Assembly (NCBI GenBank): GCA_009733745.1
Contig: WNWL01000001.1
Location: forward strand, 1,147,500-1,211,499
DNA length: 64,000 bases
Origin: Oceanobacillus sp. HTM 045
Lineage (GTDB): Bacteria; Pseudomonadota; Alphaproteobacteria; Rhodobacterales; Rhodobacteraceae
Direction of reading: 5' to 3'
Positions 36,231 to 45,059 of this stretch are shown one piece after another (position 1 is the first letter of the stretch; every line of letters begins with the position of its first letter). The translations under genes were made by a program, and so were the position numbers. The notes under the pieces were generated by a model, which had not been told where the DNA came from, ran no database searches, and saw only the letters and a program-made list of their open reading frames with translations.

Positions 36231-37199
36231 ATGAAGACACCCGTGCTGATCGTCATGCCCGACCCGGAGACGGTCCTCTCCGCCGTGCGGCGGCTCTGCA
36301 CCGACGAGACGGTCGTGGTGGCGCAGACGCTCGAGGAACTGGAGCACCACGTCGCGACCACTCGCCCGGAAGTGGCCTTCTCGGTGCGCAGCGACCCGTT
36401 CGGGCCGGAGGCGCACCGGTTGCTGCTCGACTGCCCGTCGCTGCGATGGCTGCATGTCGGCGGGTCGGGGGTGGACCATCTCTACGACGAAGAAGGGCGG
36501 GCCTGGGACCGTTCGCGGCTCACTGTGACCAATTCCGCCGCCGTGCTCGCGCCATTCCTCGCGGACAGCTGCATGGGCGCGATCCTCGCCTTCAACCAGA
36601 ACCTCGTGGCCTATGCGCAGGCGCAGCGCGGGCGGGTCTGGCGGCCGAAATCCTTCCGCCCGATCGAGGACCAGAACCTGCTGATCGTAGGCGTGGGCGC
36701 AATCGGCCGGGTGCTGGCGCGGCGGGCGAAGGCGTTCAGGATGCACGTCATCGGGCTGCGGCGGAACCATGCCGAGCCGATGGAGGACGTGGACGAGCTC
36801 TACCCGCCCGAGGCGCTGTTCGAGCAGCTCGGACGGGCCGATATCGTCTCGGTGCACCTGCGGCTGACCCCCTCCACCACCGGGATCTTCAACCGCTATG
36901 CCTTCGAGGCGATGAAGCCCGGCGCGACCTTCCTCAACACCGCGCGCGGCGGGCACGTGGTGGAGGCCGACCTCGTGGAAGCGGTCGATTCGGGCCAGGT
37001 GGGCGCGGCCTATCTCGACGTCTTCGCCGAGGAGCCGCTGCCGCCCGAAAGCCCGCTCTGGGAGCGGGAGAACGTACTGATCTCGCCGCATTCGAGCGAC
37101 CAGGTGCAGGACTGGGACCTGCGGTTCGCGCATCTGTTCATCGAGAATCTCGCCCGCTGGCGGGCGGGGCAGCCGCTGGCGAAGGTGGTGAAGCCCTGA
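36231..37199 (+). CDS. D-2-hydroxyacid dehydrogenase
   Basis: A 322-residue NAD(P)-dependent dehydrogenase. The dinucleotide loop is LLIVGVGAIGRVLARRAKAF (residues about 143-162). The catalytic Arg is in NTARGGHVVEADL, the Glu in EEPLPPESPLW, and the His in ISPHSSDQ. It reduces a 2-oxoacid or oxidises a D-2-hydroxyacid; the substrate is unknown. AGGAGG lies before the start. Its position after a ThDP carboligase could mean that the two act on related 2-oxoacids. Confidence 0.87.
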   Translation: MKTPVLIVMPDPETVLSAVRRLCTDETVVVAQTLEELEHHVATTRPEVAFSVRSDPFGPEAHRLLLDCPSLRWLHVGGSGVDHLYDEEGRAWDRSRLTVTNSAAVLAPFLADSCMGAILAFNQNLVAYAQAQRGRVWRPKSFRPIEDQNLLIVGVGAIGRVLARRAKAFRMHVIGLRRNHAEPMEDVDELYPPEALFEQLGRADIVSVHLRLTPSTTGIFNRYAFEAMKPGATFLNTARGGHVVEADLVEAVDSGQVGAAYLDVFAEEPLPPESPLWERENVLISPHSSDQVQDWDLRFAHLFIENLARWRAGQPLAKVVKP

Positions 37200-37352
37200 C
37201 CGCGCCCGCGGGGCGATCGTCGTGACATTCCGGCAACTTGCGAGGTGACGCGGGGGAAGTTTCGCCGCGCGCGGCGGCCCATTGCCGTTGCGAATGTGAA
37301 CGTTGTGTGACACCCTTCCCAGATATTAAGTAATTTGGGTGAAGGTGAAGCC

Positions 37353-37841
37353 ATGACAGTTCGAGTCCTGTTGATATCGTGCCTTCTCGCCGGGTCGGGC
37401 GCCGTATCCGCCGCCGCGGACCCAGTCACTCCGCCAGATGATCAGGCCGAATACGATTCCACCTGCAATCACTATTCGAACCGCGCCCGTTTCCGGGCGC
37501 GAAACGACGCGCCCGATTTCATCGCTATTCTTGCCGATGCCTGCCTCGCCGCGCAGCACTCGCTGGAGACCGGCCCGCCCGAGGAACGGAAGGCGGCGCG
37601 GGCCTTTCTCGACCGGCTGGTCGCGTTCCGCGGCACGATCAAGGACATGAACGTCGCCAGCTTCCGGCGGATGCGGGAAGACCCGGCCTCCTACAGCCGC
37701 GGCGTCAGCACCGAGTGGGGCGTGACGGAGGCGGGCGAGATGCTGATCGCGAAGTCATTCGGGCTGACCGCGGCCTTCGACGCATGGCTCGACACGGGGC
37801 CGGAATTCGACATGGCGCTCAGCCCGGGCACGCGCGGCTGA
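37353..37841 (+). CDS. hypothetical exported protein
   Basis: A 162-residue protein with a clear signal peptide (LLISCLLAGSGAVSAAA). The mature part is mostly helical and has two Cys residues (STCNHY and ADACLAA) that could form a disulfide. I do not recognise the family. ATG at 37353 was preferred over 37335 because the ribosome site GAAGGTGAAG precedes it and the signal peptide starts there. The upstream region (37200-37352) is AT-richer near 37300-37340 and is a plausible promoter. Confidence 0.7.
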   Translation: MTVRVLLISCLLAGSGAVSAAADPVTPPDDQAEYDSTCNHYSNRARFRARNDAPDFIAILADACLAAQHSLETGPPEERKAARAFLDRLVAFRGTIKDMNVASFRRMREDPASYSRGVSTEWGVTEAGEMLIAKSFGLTAAFDAWLDTGPEFDMALSPGTRG

Positions 37842-37883
37842 AATCCCCTTTTCGCCGCGGCGCGGCGGCGCTAGCGTGGCGGC

Positions 37884-38615
37884 ATGAACGGGACGATCCG
37901 CATCGCCATGTGGTCAGGGCCGCGCAACATCTCCACGGCGATGATGCGCGCATGGGGGAATCGCGCGGACTGCCGCGTGATGGATGAGCCGTTCTACGGC
38001 GCCTATCTCGCGACCACGCGGAAACCGCACCCGATGCGCGACGAGGTGGTCGCGGCGATGGAGACCGGCTGGGACCGGGTCGCGGAGACCTGCGCCAGCG
38101 CCGCGGATGCGCCGGTCGTCTACCAGAAGCACATGTGCCAGCACATGCTCCCCGGCACGCCGCGGGAGTGGATGAAATCCTGCCGCCATGCCTTCCTGAT
38201 CCGCCCGCCCGAGGCGGTCGCGGCGTCGTTCAAGCGGCGCTGGGACGGGATGGCGGAGGAGGACCTGGGCTTCGTCCAGCAGGCGGAGCTGTTCGACGAG
38301 ATCACCGCGCTGACCGGCCGCCGCCCGCCCGTGGTCGAGGCGCGGGACGTGCTGGAGGCGCCGGAAGCCAGCCTGCGTGCGCTCTGTGCCGCGCTGGAGG
38401 TGCCGTTCGACCCGGCGATGCTGGAATGGGCGCCGGGGCGGCGCGATACCGACGGGGTCTGGGCGCCGCACTGGTACGCGGCGGTGGAAGCTTCGACCGG
38501 CTTCGCGCCCTATCGCGACCCCGGCCCGGCGCCGGAGGAACTGGCCGGGATCGTCGCCAGCTGCCGGCCCGCCTACGAGCGGCTCGCGGCCGAGCGGCTG
38601 TGCCCTGCCCCCTGA
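37884..38615 (+). CDS. sulfotransferase-like P-loop protein
   Basis: A 243-residue protein with the N-terminal loop WSGPRNISTAMMRAW, comparable to the 5'-phosphosulfate-binding loop of sulfotransferases, and LIRPPEAVAASFKRRW in the place of the 3'-phosphate motif. Similar proteins in Rhodobacterales are usually named sulfotransferase family proteins, and some have been mis-annotated as aminotransferase-associated. The acceptor is unknown. It lies 42 bases after the small exported protein and 37 bases before the LprI-like gene, same strand. Confidence 0.7.
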   Translation: MNGTIRIAMWSGPRNISTAMMRAWGNRADCRVMDEPFYGAYLATTRKPHPMRDEVVAAMETGWDRVAETCASAADAPVVYQKHMCQHMLPGTPREWMKSCRHAFLIRPPEAVAASFKRRWDGMAEEDLGFVQQAELFDEITALTGRRPPVVEARDVLEAPEASLRALCAALEVPFDPAMLEWAPGRRDTDGVWAPHWYAAVEASTGFAPYRDPGPAPEELAGIVASCRPAYERLAAERLCPAP

Positions 38616-38652
38616 CGTTTTCCACTGTATTTCAACCACCTGGAGCACATTC

Positions 38653-39099
38653 ATGAGAATCTTCCTCGCCGCCGCGGCGCTTGCCGCCTTCACCCTTCCC
38701 GCCCTGCCCGCCAGCGCCAACGAGATCGCGCAGTGCCTCGCCAATACCGACGGCTCGGGCGAGGCCTGCAAGGGGATCGTGGCGCTGCCCTGCCTCGATA
38801 CCGAGGCGGGCATGTCGACCCACGGGCAGGTCGACTGCATCGCGGGCGAGACGGTGCTCTGGGACGAGGTGCTGAACGCCGACTACAAGCGGCTGATGGC
38901 GCTGCTGGACCAGGAACAGAAGGACGCGCTCCGGACCGCTCAGCGCGCCTGGATCGCCCTGCGCGATGCCGATTGCGGCTTCCCGCACATCCTCGTGCGC
39001 GGGACCATGGCGCGGCCCTGGGGGGCGGACTGCATGCGGGAGATGACCGCGGACCGGGTGCTGTGGCTGCGGGGGTTCCTCTCCTACCTCGCGAACTGA
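38653..39099 (+). CDS. LprI/DUF1311-like exported protein
   Basis: A 148-residue protein. The signal peptide is residues about 1-23 (AFTLPALPASA). The mature domain has LNADYKRLMALL, AQRAWIALRDADC and a final Cys, matching the DUF1311/LprI fold (lysozyme-inhibitor-like), with Cys residues in the expected positions. It would act in the periplasm or at the cell surface. ATG 38653 begins the signal peptide; the frame upstream belongs to no gene. Confidence 0.82.
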   Translation: MRIFLAAAALAAFTLPALPASANEIAQCLANTDGSGEACKGIVALPCLDTEAGMSTHGQVDCIAGETVLWDEVLNADYKRLMALLDQEQKDALRTAQRAWIALRDADCGFPHILVRGTMARPWGADCMREMTADRVLWLRGFLSYLAN

Positions 39100-39121
39100 G
39101 CCCGGCGGCGAAGTCACCGGG

Positions 39122-39275
39122 GGTGAAATGGCGGTGACATCGACTGGAAGGCCATGTCACCCCTGCCCCGGCGCGGCGGGTGAAAACTGCTGCCCGGATT
39201 CCGGTGAAAAATGTCACCTGCTCCGATTGTCAGCGCGATCCCGAAAGGAGCCGCGGTTCACCGCCACGGGTGAAA
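39122..39275. other. GGTGAAA / GTGACAT motif cluster in convergent gap
   Basis: The gap between convergent genes (39100-39318) holds GGTGAAA at 39122, 39179, 39203 and 39269. It also has GTGACAT at 39134 paired with ATGTCAC at 39154 (8-bp perfect arms GGTGACAT/ATGTCACC, 13-base spacer), and another ATGTCAC at 39211. Because no gene starts here, promoter function is unlikely; a terminator or chromosome-organising site is possible. The mix resembles 13590-13773. Confidence 0.5.
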
Positions 39276-39318
39276 CGGGCGTTTTCCGGCCCGTTCGCGT
39301 GCCGGCCCTTCCGGCGGG

Positions 39319-40266
39319 TCAGCCGATGGCCGCGTCGCCGAGGAACCAGAGCCAGAAGCTGATGGTCGCGACCCCGGCGGCGGTGCCGACGATGACGGTG
39401 CTGGCGGCGGTGCCGATGGCGCGGTTGTACATCACCGCGAAAACGTAGCCGTTCATCCCCGTCGGCATCGCCGCGGTCAGGACGCAGGCGTGGACCATCG
39501 GCGCCGGCAGGTCGAAGACCTGCGCGGCGAGCAGCCAGGCGACGAAGGGGTGCAGCAGGATCGAGCAGGAGGCGGCCATCGACGCCTCGCCGAACTCGGC
39601 CTTGAGCGAGTAGCGGGTGAGCGCGCCGCCGAGGGCGAAGAGCGCGACCGGGAGGGCGGCGCGGGCGACCATGTCGAGTGCGGACTCGGCGGGCTCCGGC
39701 AGCGGCAGCCCGGTGAGGTTGGCGAGGATGCCGAGGCCGAGGCCGATCATCAGCTCGTTCCTCACGATCTGCTTGCCCGCGCGCAGCAGCGCCTCGGGCA
39801 GCGGGCGGCCGTCTCGGGCGGAGAACTCCATCGTCAGGATGCCGACCGCGTAGCAGACCGGCGCGTGCAGCGCGATGATGGCGAAGGTGGCCTGCAGCTC
39901 CTCCGGGCCGTAGGCGCGCTCCATGATCGGCAGGCCGAGCAGGACGGAGTTGGAGAACAGCGCACCGAAGCCGACCACCACGGATTCGCCCGGCCTCCGC
40001 TTCCAGAGCACGCGCGCCAGCACCATCGCGACGACGAAGGAGACGATGGCCGCGCCGTAGAAGGAGCCGAGCAGCGCGCCGCTGAACGCCGCGCCGATGT
40101 CGAGCCGGTACATCGCGAGGAACAGGAAACAGGGCACGGCGAAGCGGGTGGCGAAGCCGATCATCGCGTCCACCACGCCGTCCCTGTAGAAGCCGGTGCG
40201 GATCAGCGCGTAGCCGCTGCCGACCACGAGGAAGACCGGCAGGACGACGTTCAGGATCTCCAGCAC
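39319..40266 (-). CDS. AEC-family (auxin efflux carrier-like) transporter
   Basis: A 315-residue membrane protein with about ten helices in the AEC pattern. The N terminus is LNVVLPVFLVVGSGYALIR, a central region contains SNSVLLGLPIMERAYG (the conserved N-x-x-x-x-G-x-P motif) and the C-terminal helix pair contains AAMPTGMNGYVFA. It probably transports a small organic anion. It starts three bases after the MBL hydrolase gene and is the last gene of a leftward chain beginning at the SPOR lipoprotein. Confidence 0.88.
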   Translation of the reverse strand: MLEILNVVLPVFLVVGSGYALIRTGFYRDGVVDAMIGFATRFAVPCFLFLAMYRLDIGAAFSGALLGSFYGAAIVSFVVAMVLARVLWKRRPGESVVVGFGALFSNSVLLGLPIMERAYGPEELQATFAIIALHAPVCYAVGILTMEFSARDGRPLPEALLRAGKQIVRNELMIGLGLGILANLTGLPLPEPAESALDMVARAALPVALFALGGALTRYSLKAEFGEASMAASCSILLHPFVAWLLAAQVFDLPAPMVHACVLTAAMPTGMNGYVFAVMYNRAIGTAASTVIVGTAAGVATISFWLWFLGDAAIG

Positions 40267-40269
40267 GCT

Positions 40270-41088
40270 TCAGTCCTCGGGATGGGGGTATTCGAGCACC
40301 ATCCCGTCATGGGCGGGGGTGACGTTGGCGGGGGTCCCGGCGTCGAGCGTGGCGTGGTCGATCTCGACATGCATGTCGGTGAGGATCGCGCGGCGCGGCG
40401 CGGCGCGTTCGATCCAGCCGAGCGCGGTCTCGACGTTCACGTGGCTCGGGTGCGGCGTGTAGCGCAGCGCGTCGAGGATCCAGGTGTCGATGCCGGTGAC
40501 GGCGTCCCACGCGGCATCCGTCATCTCGGAGACGTCCGGCAGGTAGGCGCAGGGGCCGAAGCGGAAGCCGAGCGCGGTGGTCTCGCCGTGGATCACCTCG
40601 AACGGGTGCGCGGTGAGCGGGCCGCCGGGGCCGTCGATCGTCACCGGCCCGTCGATCCGGTGCGCGTCCATGATCGGCGGGTAGTTCGAGCCCGGCGGGG
40701 TCTCGAAGATGTAACCGAAGCGGTTCAGGATCACCGCCTCGTCCTGTGCGCGCATGTAGGCGGGCACGCGCGACTTCATGTTGATCGCGACCATGCGGAT
40801 GTCGTCGATGCCGTGGACGTGGTCGGCATGGTCGTGGGTGTAGAGCACCGCGTCGAGCCGCCCGGCGCCGGCATCGACAAGCTGCGAGGCGATGTCGGGG
40901 CCGGTATCGACGAGGACGGTGGTGGTGCCCCCCGCCGCGACGCGCTGGGCGAGGATGGCGCAGCGGCGGCGGCGGTTCTTGGGGTTCGACGGGTCGCAGG
41001 CGCCCCAGTTGGCCCCCTCCGGCCCGATCCGCGGCACGCCGCCGGACGAGCCGCAGCCGAGGATGGTGATGCGCAGCCGGTCGGCCAT
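40270..41088 (-). CDS. MBL-fold metallo-hydrolase (PhnP-like)
   Basis: A 272-residue metallo-beta-lactamase-fold protein with ILGCGSSGGVPRIG at the N terminus and the metal-binding THDHADHVHGIDD. CDPSNPKNRRRRCA is an insertion typical of the PhnP-like subgroup of cyclic phosphodiesterases and hydrolases. The C terminus includes DMHVEIDH. The ATG overlaps the tatD stop (ATGA). The same order after tatD is common in alphaproteobacteria. The substrate is unknown. Confidence 0.87.
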   Translation of the reverse strand: MADRLRITILGCGSSGGVPRIGPEGANWGACDPSNPKNRRRRCAILAQRVAAGGTTTVLVDTGPDIASQLVDAGAGRLDAVLYTHDHADHVHGIDDIRMVAINMKSRVPAYMRAQDEAVILNRFGYIFETPPGSNYPPIMDAHRIDGPVTIDGPGGPLTAHPFEVIHGETTALGFRFGPCAYLPDVSEMTDAAWDAVTGIDTWILDALRYTPHPSHVNVETALGWIERAAPRRAILTDMHVEIDHATLDAGTPANVTPAHDGMVLEYPHPED

Positions 41089-41888
41089 CAGGCGGCGGCT
41101 CCCGGCGCGGCCTTCCGGAACAGGCGGTCGAAATTGGCAGTGGTCGCGCGGGCGAAGTCCTCGTAGCTGACGCCGAAGGTCTCCGCGCCCTTCTGCGCGG
41201 TGAGCGCGGTATAGGCCGGCTCGCACCGCTTGCCGCGATGCGGCGGCGGGGCGAGGTAGGGGCTGTCGGTCTCGACCAGGATGCGGTCGAGCGGGGCGGC
41301 GGCGAAGATCTCGCGCAGCTCGGCGCTTTTAGGGAAGGCGGCGATGCCGGACATGGAAAGGTAGAAGCCGAGCCCCAGCGCCGTCTCGGCCAGCGCGCGG
41401 CCCGAGGAGAAGCAGTGCATCACGCAGGTATAGGCCCCGGCGGCGTGTTCCTCCGAGAGGATTCGGGCCATGTCCGCGTCCGCGTCGCGGGCGTGGATGA
41501 TCAGCGGCAGGCCGGTGCGGCGGGCGGCCTCGATGTGGAGGCGCAGGCTCTCCTGCTGCACGGCCTTGCTCTCGGCGGTGTAGTGGTAGTCGAGCCCGGT
41601 CTCGCCGATGCCCACGAATTTCGGGTGCTCGGCCAGCGCGACCAGTTCCTCCACCGTGGCCATCGGCTCGTCGGCGGCGTGCATCGGGTGGGTGCCGGCG
41701 GCCCAGTAGACCTCCGGGTACTGCTCGGCGATCGCGCGCACCTGCGCGACGTTGCGGAGCCGGGTGCAGATCGTCACCATCCGCCGCACGCCCGCCGCGA
41801 CGGCCCGCTTCACCACGTCGTCCCGGTCCTCGGCGAGGTTCGGGAAATCGAGATGGCAGTGGCTGTCCACGATCTCGGGGACGCTCAT
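41088..41888 (-). CDS. tatD: TatD-family metal-dependent DNase
   Basis: A 266-residue TIM-barrel hydrolase with all TatD signatures: VDSHCHLDF at the N terminus, GIGETGLDYHY, HARDAD, VMHCFSSG and LVETDSPYLAPPPHRGKR. It is a Mg-dependent 3'-5' exonuclease family member. The start at 41888 was chosen from the family N terminus (MSVPEIVDSHC). It lies 43 bases after holB and overlaps the MBL gene. Proximity to holB and tmk is the usual housekeeping arrangement. Confidence 0.93.
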   Translation of the reverse strand: MSVPEIVDSHCHLDFPNLAEDRDDVVKRAVAAGVRRMVTICTRLRNVAQVRAIAEQYPEVYWAAGTHPMHAADEPMATVEELVALAEHPKFVGIGETGLDYHYTAESKAVQQESLRLHIEAARRTGLPLIIHARDADADMARILSEEHAAGAYTCVMHCFSSGRALAETALGLGFYLSMSGIAAFPKSAELREIFAAAPLDRILVETDSPYLAPPPHRGKRCEPAYTALTAQKGAETFGVSYEDFARATTANFDRLFRKAAPGAAA

Positions 41889-41931
41889 GTGGGAACTCCG
41901 GAGGTGGCGGGTTGCGGTCTCTGCGGGTTTC

Positions 41932-43053
41932 TCAGGCGGCGGACCGCGCCTGGCGCAGGACCGCATCGAGGTCGAGGAGTGTATCGAGGATCACCTGCGC
42001 CGGGTCAAGATTGACCGAACGCATGTGCGAAGTGGACGCGGCGGCGCGGGAGGCGGCCTCGGCCCAGAGCCGCGCCTGCCCCGGCGTGGCGGCGACCGCG
42101 CCGGCCAGCGCCGCCTCGCCCTTCGCCGCCTCCGCCGGCGGGGTGCCAGTCGCCCCGGCCCGCGCCAGCCGGGCGGCGAGCATCTGGACCAGCCGCAGGA
42201 GGGCGTCGTAACGCGGCTCCGCGTCGCGGCCCGAGGCCGACTGCGCCAGCGCGATCATCGACGGCCGGTCGAGGCCCGAGGGCGAGAAGAGGCCGACGAG
42301 GCGGGCGTAGAGGTCGAGCCCGTCCACCGCCATCAGCCGCAGCGCCTCGCCGACCGAGCCGCCGGAAAGCTGGGAGAGCGCGGCCATGTCCCTCGGCGGT
42401 TCCGCCCCCGTGGCGGCGAGCGCCCTGGCGAGGTCCTCCGGGCCGAGCTCGGCGCAGTCGAGCACGCGGACCCGCGAGCGGATGGTCGGCAGCAGGCGGC
42501 GCGGCGCGTGGCTGACGAGGAGGAGCAGGGTCTTTTCCGGCGGCTCCTCCAGCAGCTTGAGGATCGCGTTGGCGGCGCTGGTGTTCATCTCCTCCGCCGC
42601 GTCGACGATGATGACGCGCCAGCCGCCGTCAGGGACGGAGAGCTGCAGGAACTCCTTCACCTTGCGCACCTCGTCCACGGTGATGACGGTGGCGAGGCGG
42701 CCGGTCTTCTCATTGGCGGCGCGGCGCAGGACGCGCAGGCGCGACTCCCCCTGCGCGGCGATACGGCGGAAGACGGCGTCCTCCGGGTCCATCCGGAGCG
42801 TTTCCGGCGGGCCGGAGCCAAACAGGCCGTCATCCTGCCAGGAGATCATCGCCCGGGCGATGCGGTAGGCCAGCGTCGCCTTGCCGACGCCGCGCGGCCC
42901 GGCCAGCAGCCAGCCGTGGTGGACGCGGCCGGAGGCGAGCGCGTCGAGGAAGGCGCGCTCGGCCCGCTCCTGCCCGTAGAGCTCGACCGTCTCACGTGGG
43001 TGCGGCGCGCCCTCGGTGCGGTCGGGCTCGGGGAGGTCGTCCTTCTCGGCCAT
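41932..43053 (-). CDS. holB: DNA polymerase III subunit delta'
   Basis: A 373-residue clamp-loader subunit. It has the AAA-like N-terminal domain with AGPRGVGKATLAYRIARAM (P-loop-like), VIIVDAAEEMNTSAANAILK (Walker B and sensor region) and LLLLVSHAPRRLLPTIRSR with the S-R-C-like motif. The C-terminal collar domain is helical. It loads the beta clamp at replication forks. The ATG overlaps the tmk stop (43053), so translation is coupled. Confidence 0.93.
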   Translation of the reverse strand: MAEKDDLPEPDRTEGAPHPRETVELYGQERAERAFLDALASGRVHHGWLLAGPRGVGKATLAYRIARAMISWQDDGLFGSGPPETLRMDPEDAVFRRIAAQGESRLRVLRRAANEKTGRLATVITVDEVRKVKEFLQLSVPDGGWRVIIVDAAEEMNTSAANAILKLLEEPPEKTLLLLVSHAPRRLLPTIRSRVRVLDCAELGPEDLARALAATGAEPPRDMAALSQLSGGSVGEALRLMAVDGLDLYARLVGLFSPSGLDRPSMIALAQSASGRDAEPRYDALLRLVQMLAARLARAGATGTPPAEAAKGEAALAGAVAATPGQARLWAEAASRAAASTSHMRSVNLDPAQVILDTLLDLDAVLRQARSAA

Positions 43054-43751
43054 CAGAGCAGGCCCCGCGCTTCGGCCACGGCGAGGATGCGGGCGGCGAC
43101 GGTATCGGGGTCGCCGGTGGCGTCGATCAGGACGCAGCGGCCGGGGTTCGCCTCAGCGAGGCGGTGGAACTCGCGCCGGAGCGCCTGCTGGAACCCCGCG
43201 CCCTTGCGCTCGAACCGGTCCTCCGCCCCTGCCCTCTCGCTCGCCCGCGCGAGACCGTCGGCGGGGTCGAGATCGAGGATCAGGGTGAGGCCCGGCTCGA
43301 TGCCGATGATGGTCTCGTGCAGCCGGTCCACCAGCGCGCGGCGGGCGGCGTCGCCGGCGCCCTGGTAGGCGCGGGTCGAGTCGGCGAAGCGGTCGCAGAG
43401 GACCACGGCGCCGCGCCTGAGCGCGGGCTGGATGACGCGCTCCACATGGTCGCGGCGGGCGGCGGTGAAGAGCAGGATCTCGGTCTCGGGCGACCAGCGG
43501 TGCGCCTCGCCCTCGACCAGCAGGCGGCGGATCTCCTCCGCCCCGGGCGAGCCGCCGGGCTCGCGGGTGACGACCACCTCGCGCCCCGCTTCGCGCAGCG
43601 CCTCGGCGAGCCGGGCGAGTTGGGTCGACTTGCCCGCGCCGTCGACGCCCTCGAAGGTGACGAAGGCGGCCGCGGGGGCGCGGCCGGGGGGGCTGCCGGA
43701 CGTGCTGCCGGCCGGGCTGCTTTCGGCGGTTCTGCTTTCGGCGGGACTCAT
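43053..43751 (-). CDS. tmk: thymidylate kinase
   Basis: A 232-residue P-loop kinase that phosphorylates dTMP to dTDP. The P-loop is FVTFEGVDGAGKSTQLARL, the DR(Y/F) motif is LCDRFADSTRAYQGAG, and a lid-type region follows. About 28 extra N-terminal residues rich in Ser, Pro and Gly precede the conserved domain; an internal start is possible but no better ATG is seen. It overlaps holB by one base and follows dacC by 13 bases. Confidence 0.94.
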   Translation of the reverse strand: MSPAESRTAESSPAGSTSGSPPGRAPAAAFVTFEGVDGAGKSTQLARLAEALREAGREVVVTREPGGSPGAEEIRRLLVEGEAHRWSPETEILLFTAARRDHVERVIQPALRRGAVVLCDRFADSTRAYQGAGDAARRALVDRLHETIIGIEPGLTLILDLDPADGLARASERAGAEDRFERKGAGFQQALRREFHRLAEANPGRCVLIDATGDPDTVAARILAVAEARGLL

Positions 43752-43764
43752 GCCGGGCGGCTCC

Positions 43765-45006
43765 CTAGCCGCCCTGCCCCGCTGGCGTGGCGTCGGGCTC
43801 CGCGCCCGGTTCAGCCGCCGGTTCCTCCTCCGCGTCGTCGCCGGCGGGCAGCACCTCGCGGATCAGCAGCGTCGCCGCGGCCTTCACGCGGGCGACGAAG
43901 CCGCCCTCCTCGACCGCCTCCATCGTGACCAGCGGCACGGTGATCGGCTCCAGCCCCGGTACGGTGAGGACGACCCGGCCGACCTCCGTCCCTTCGGCGA
44001 CGGGCGCCTCGATCGGGGCGTCGTAATGCAGCTCGCCCTTGGCCTGGTCGAGCGTGCCGTAGGGCGCGGTCAGGATCACGTCGCGGGCGGGCGCAAGGGC
44101 GACCTTCTCGGTCTCGCCGATCCACACCTCGGCCGTGGTCAGCGCCTCACCCGCGGTCAGCAGCTTGCGGCTCTCGAAGGCGCGGAAGGCCCAGTCGATC
44201 AGCCGTTCCGCCTCGATCTTGCGGTCGGCGGCGCTGTCGAGGCCGGAAACCACCACGATCACCCGCCGGTCGCCGCGCGTGGCCGAGGCGACGATGCCGT
44301 AGCCCGCCTCCTCGGTGTGGCCGGTCTTGAGCCCGTCGGCGCCGATGCCGAGGCCGAGCAGCGGGTTGCGGTTGGGCTGTTCCACCCCGTCCCAGGTGAA
44401 CTTCTCCTCGGCGAAGTAGTGGTAGTGCTGCGGGAACTCGGTGATCAGGTGGCGCGCCAGCAGCGCGAGGTCGCGCACGCTCATCACCTGGCCGGGGTCG
44501 GGCCAGCCGGTGGCGTTTGCGAAATGCGAGTTGGTCAGCCCGATCTCGGCGGCGCGCGCGGTCATGCGCTCGGCGAAGGCCGCCTCGGTGCCGGCCAGCG
44601 CCTCGGCCAGCGCCACGGCGGCGTCGTTGCCGGACTGGATCACCACGCCGCGGATCAGGTTCTCGATCGAGACCACCTCGCCTGAGCGGATGAACATCTT
44701 GGAGCCGCCCATGCCCGACGCGCGGTCGGAGATGCGGAACTCGTCCGTAAGCTTGAGCCGGCCCTGCTCCAGCGCCTCGAACACCATGTTGAGCGTCATC
44801 AGCTTCGACATCGAGGCGGGCGGGATCGGGGTATCCGCGTCCTTCGCCAGCAGCACCGCGCCGCTCGGCATGTCGAGCACGAAGGCGGCGCGCGCCGGCG
44901 TGTCCATCGCGTCGGCGCGGGCCGGGGCGGCGGCGGTAACGACGACGGCGGAAACGGCGACAAGCGCGATCGCCGCGGCGGCGGCGAGCAGGCGGTGCAG
45001 GCGCAT
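43765..45006 (-). CDS. D-alanyl-D-alanine carboxypeptidase (PBP5/6 type)
   Basis: A 413-residue penicillin-binding protein. A signal peptide (AAAAAIALVAVSAVV to PARADA) is followed by the S11 peptidase motifs PPASMSKLM (S-x-x-K), VIQSGNDAAV (S-x-N) and DGLKTGHTEEAG (K-T-G), then a PBP5 C-terminal domain and an acidic, Ala/Glu-rich tail. It trims the terminal D-Ala of peptidoglycan stem peptides in the periplasm. ATG 45006 has GAAGAGGA upstream. It is co-oriented with the SPOR lipoprotein gene before it and tmk after it. Confidence 0.93.
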   Translation of the reverse strand: MRLHRLLAAAAAIALVAVSAVVVTAAAPARADAMDTPARAAFVLDMPSGAVLLAKDADTPIPPASMSKLMTLNMVFEALEQGRLKLTDEFRISDRASGMGGSKMFIRSGEVVSIENLIRGVVIQSGNDAAVALAEALAGTEAAFAERMTARAAEIGLTNSHFANATGWPDPGQVMSVRDLALLARHLITEFPQHYHYFAEEKFTWDGVEQPNRNPLLGLGIGADGLKTGHTEEAGYGIVASATRGDRRVIVVVSGLDSAADRKIEAERLIDWAFRAFESRKLLTAGEALTTAEVWIGETEKVALAPARDVILTAPYGTLDQAKGELHYDAPIEAPVAEGTEVGRVVLTVPGLEPITVPLVTMEAVEEGGFVARVKAAATLLIREVLPAGDDAEEEPAAEPGAEPDATPAGQGG

Positions 45007-45059
45007 CACTGGTCCTCTTCTGGCCTTGTCCGGGGGCCGGGTCATCCGATCCGGCCGGC

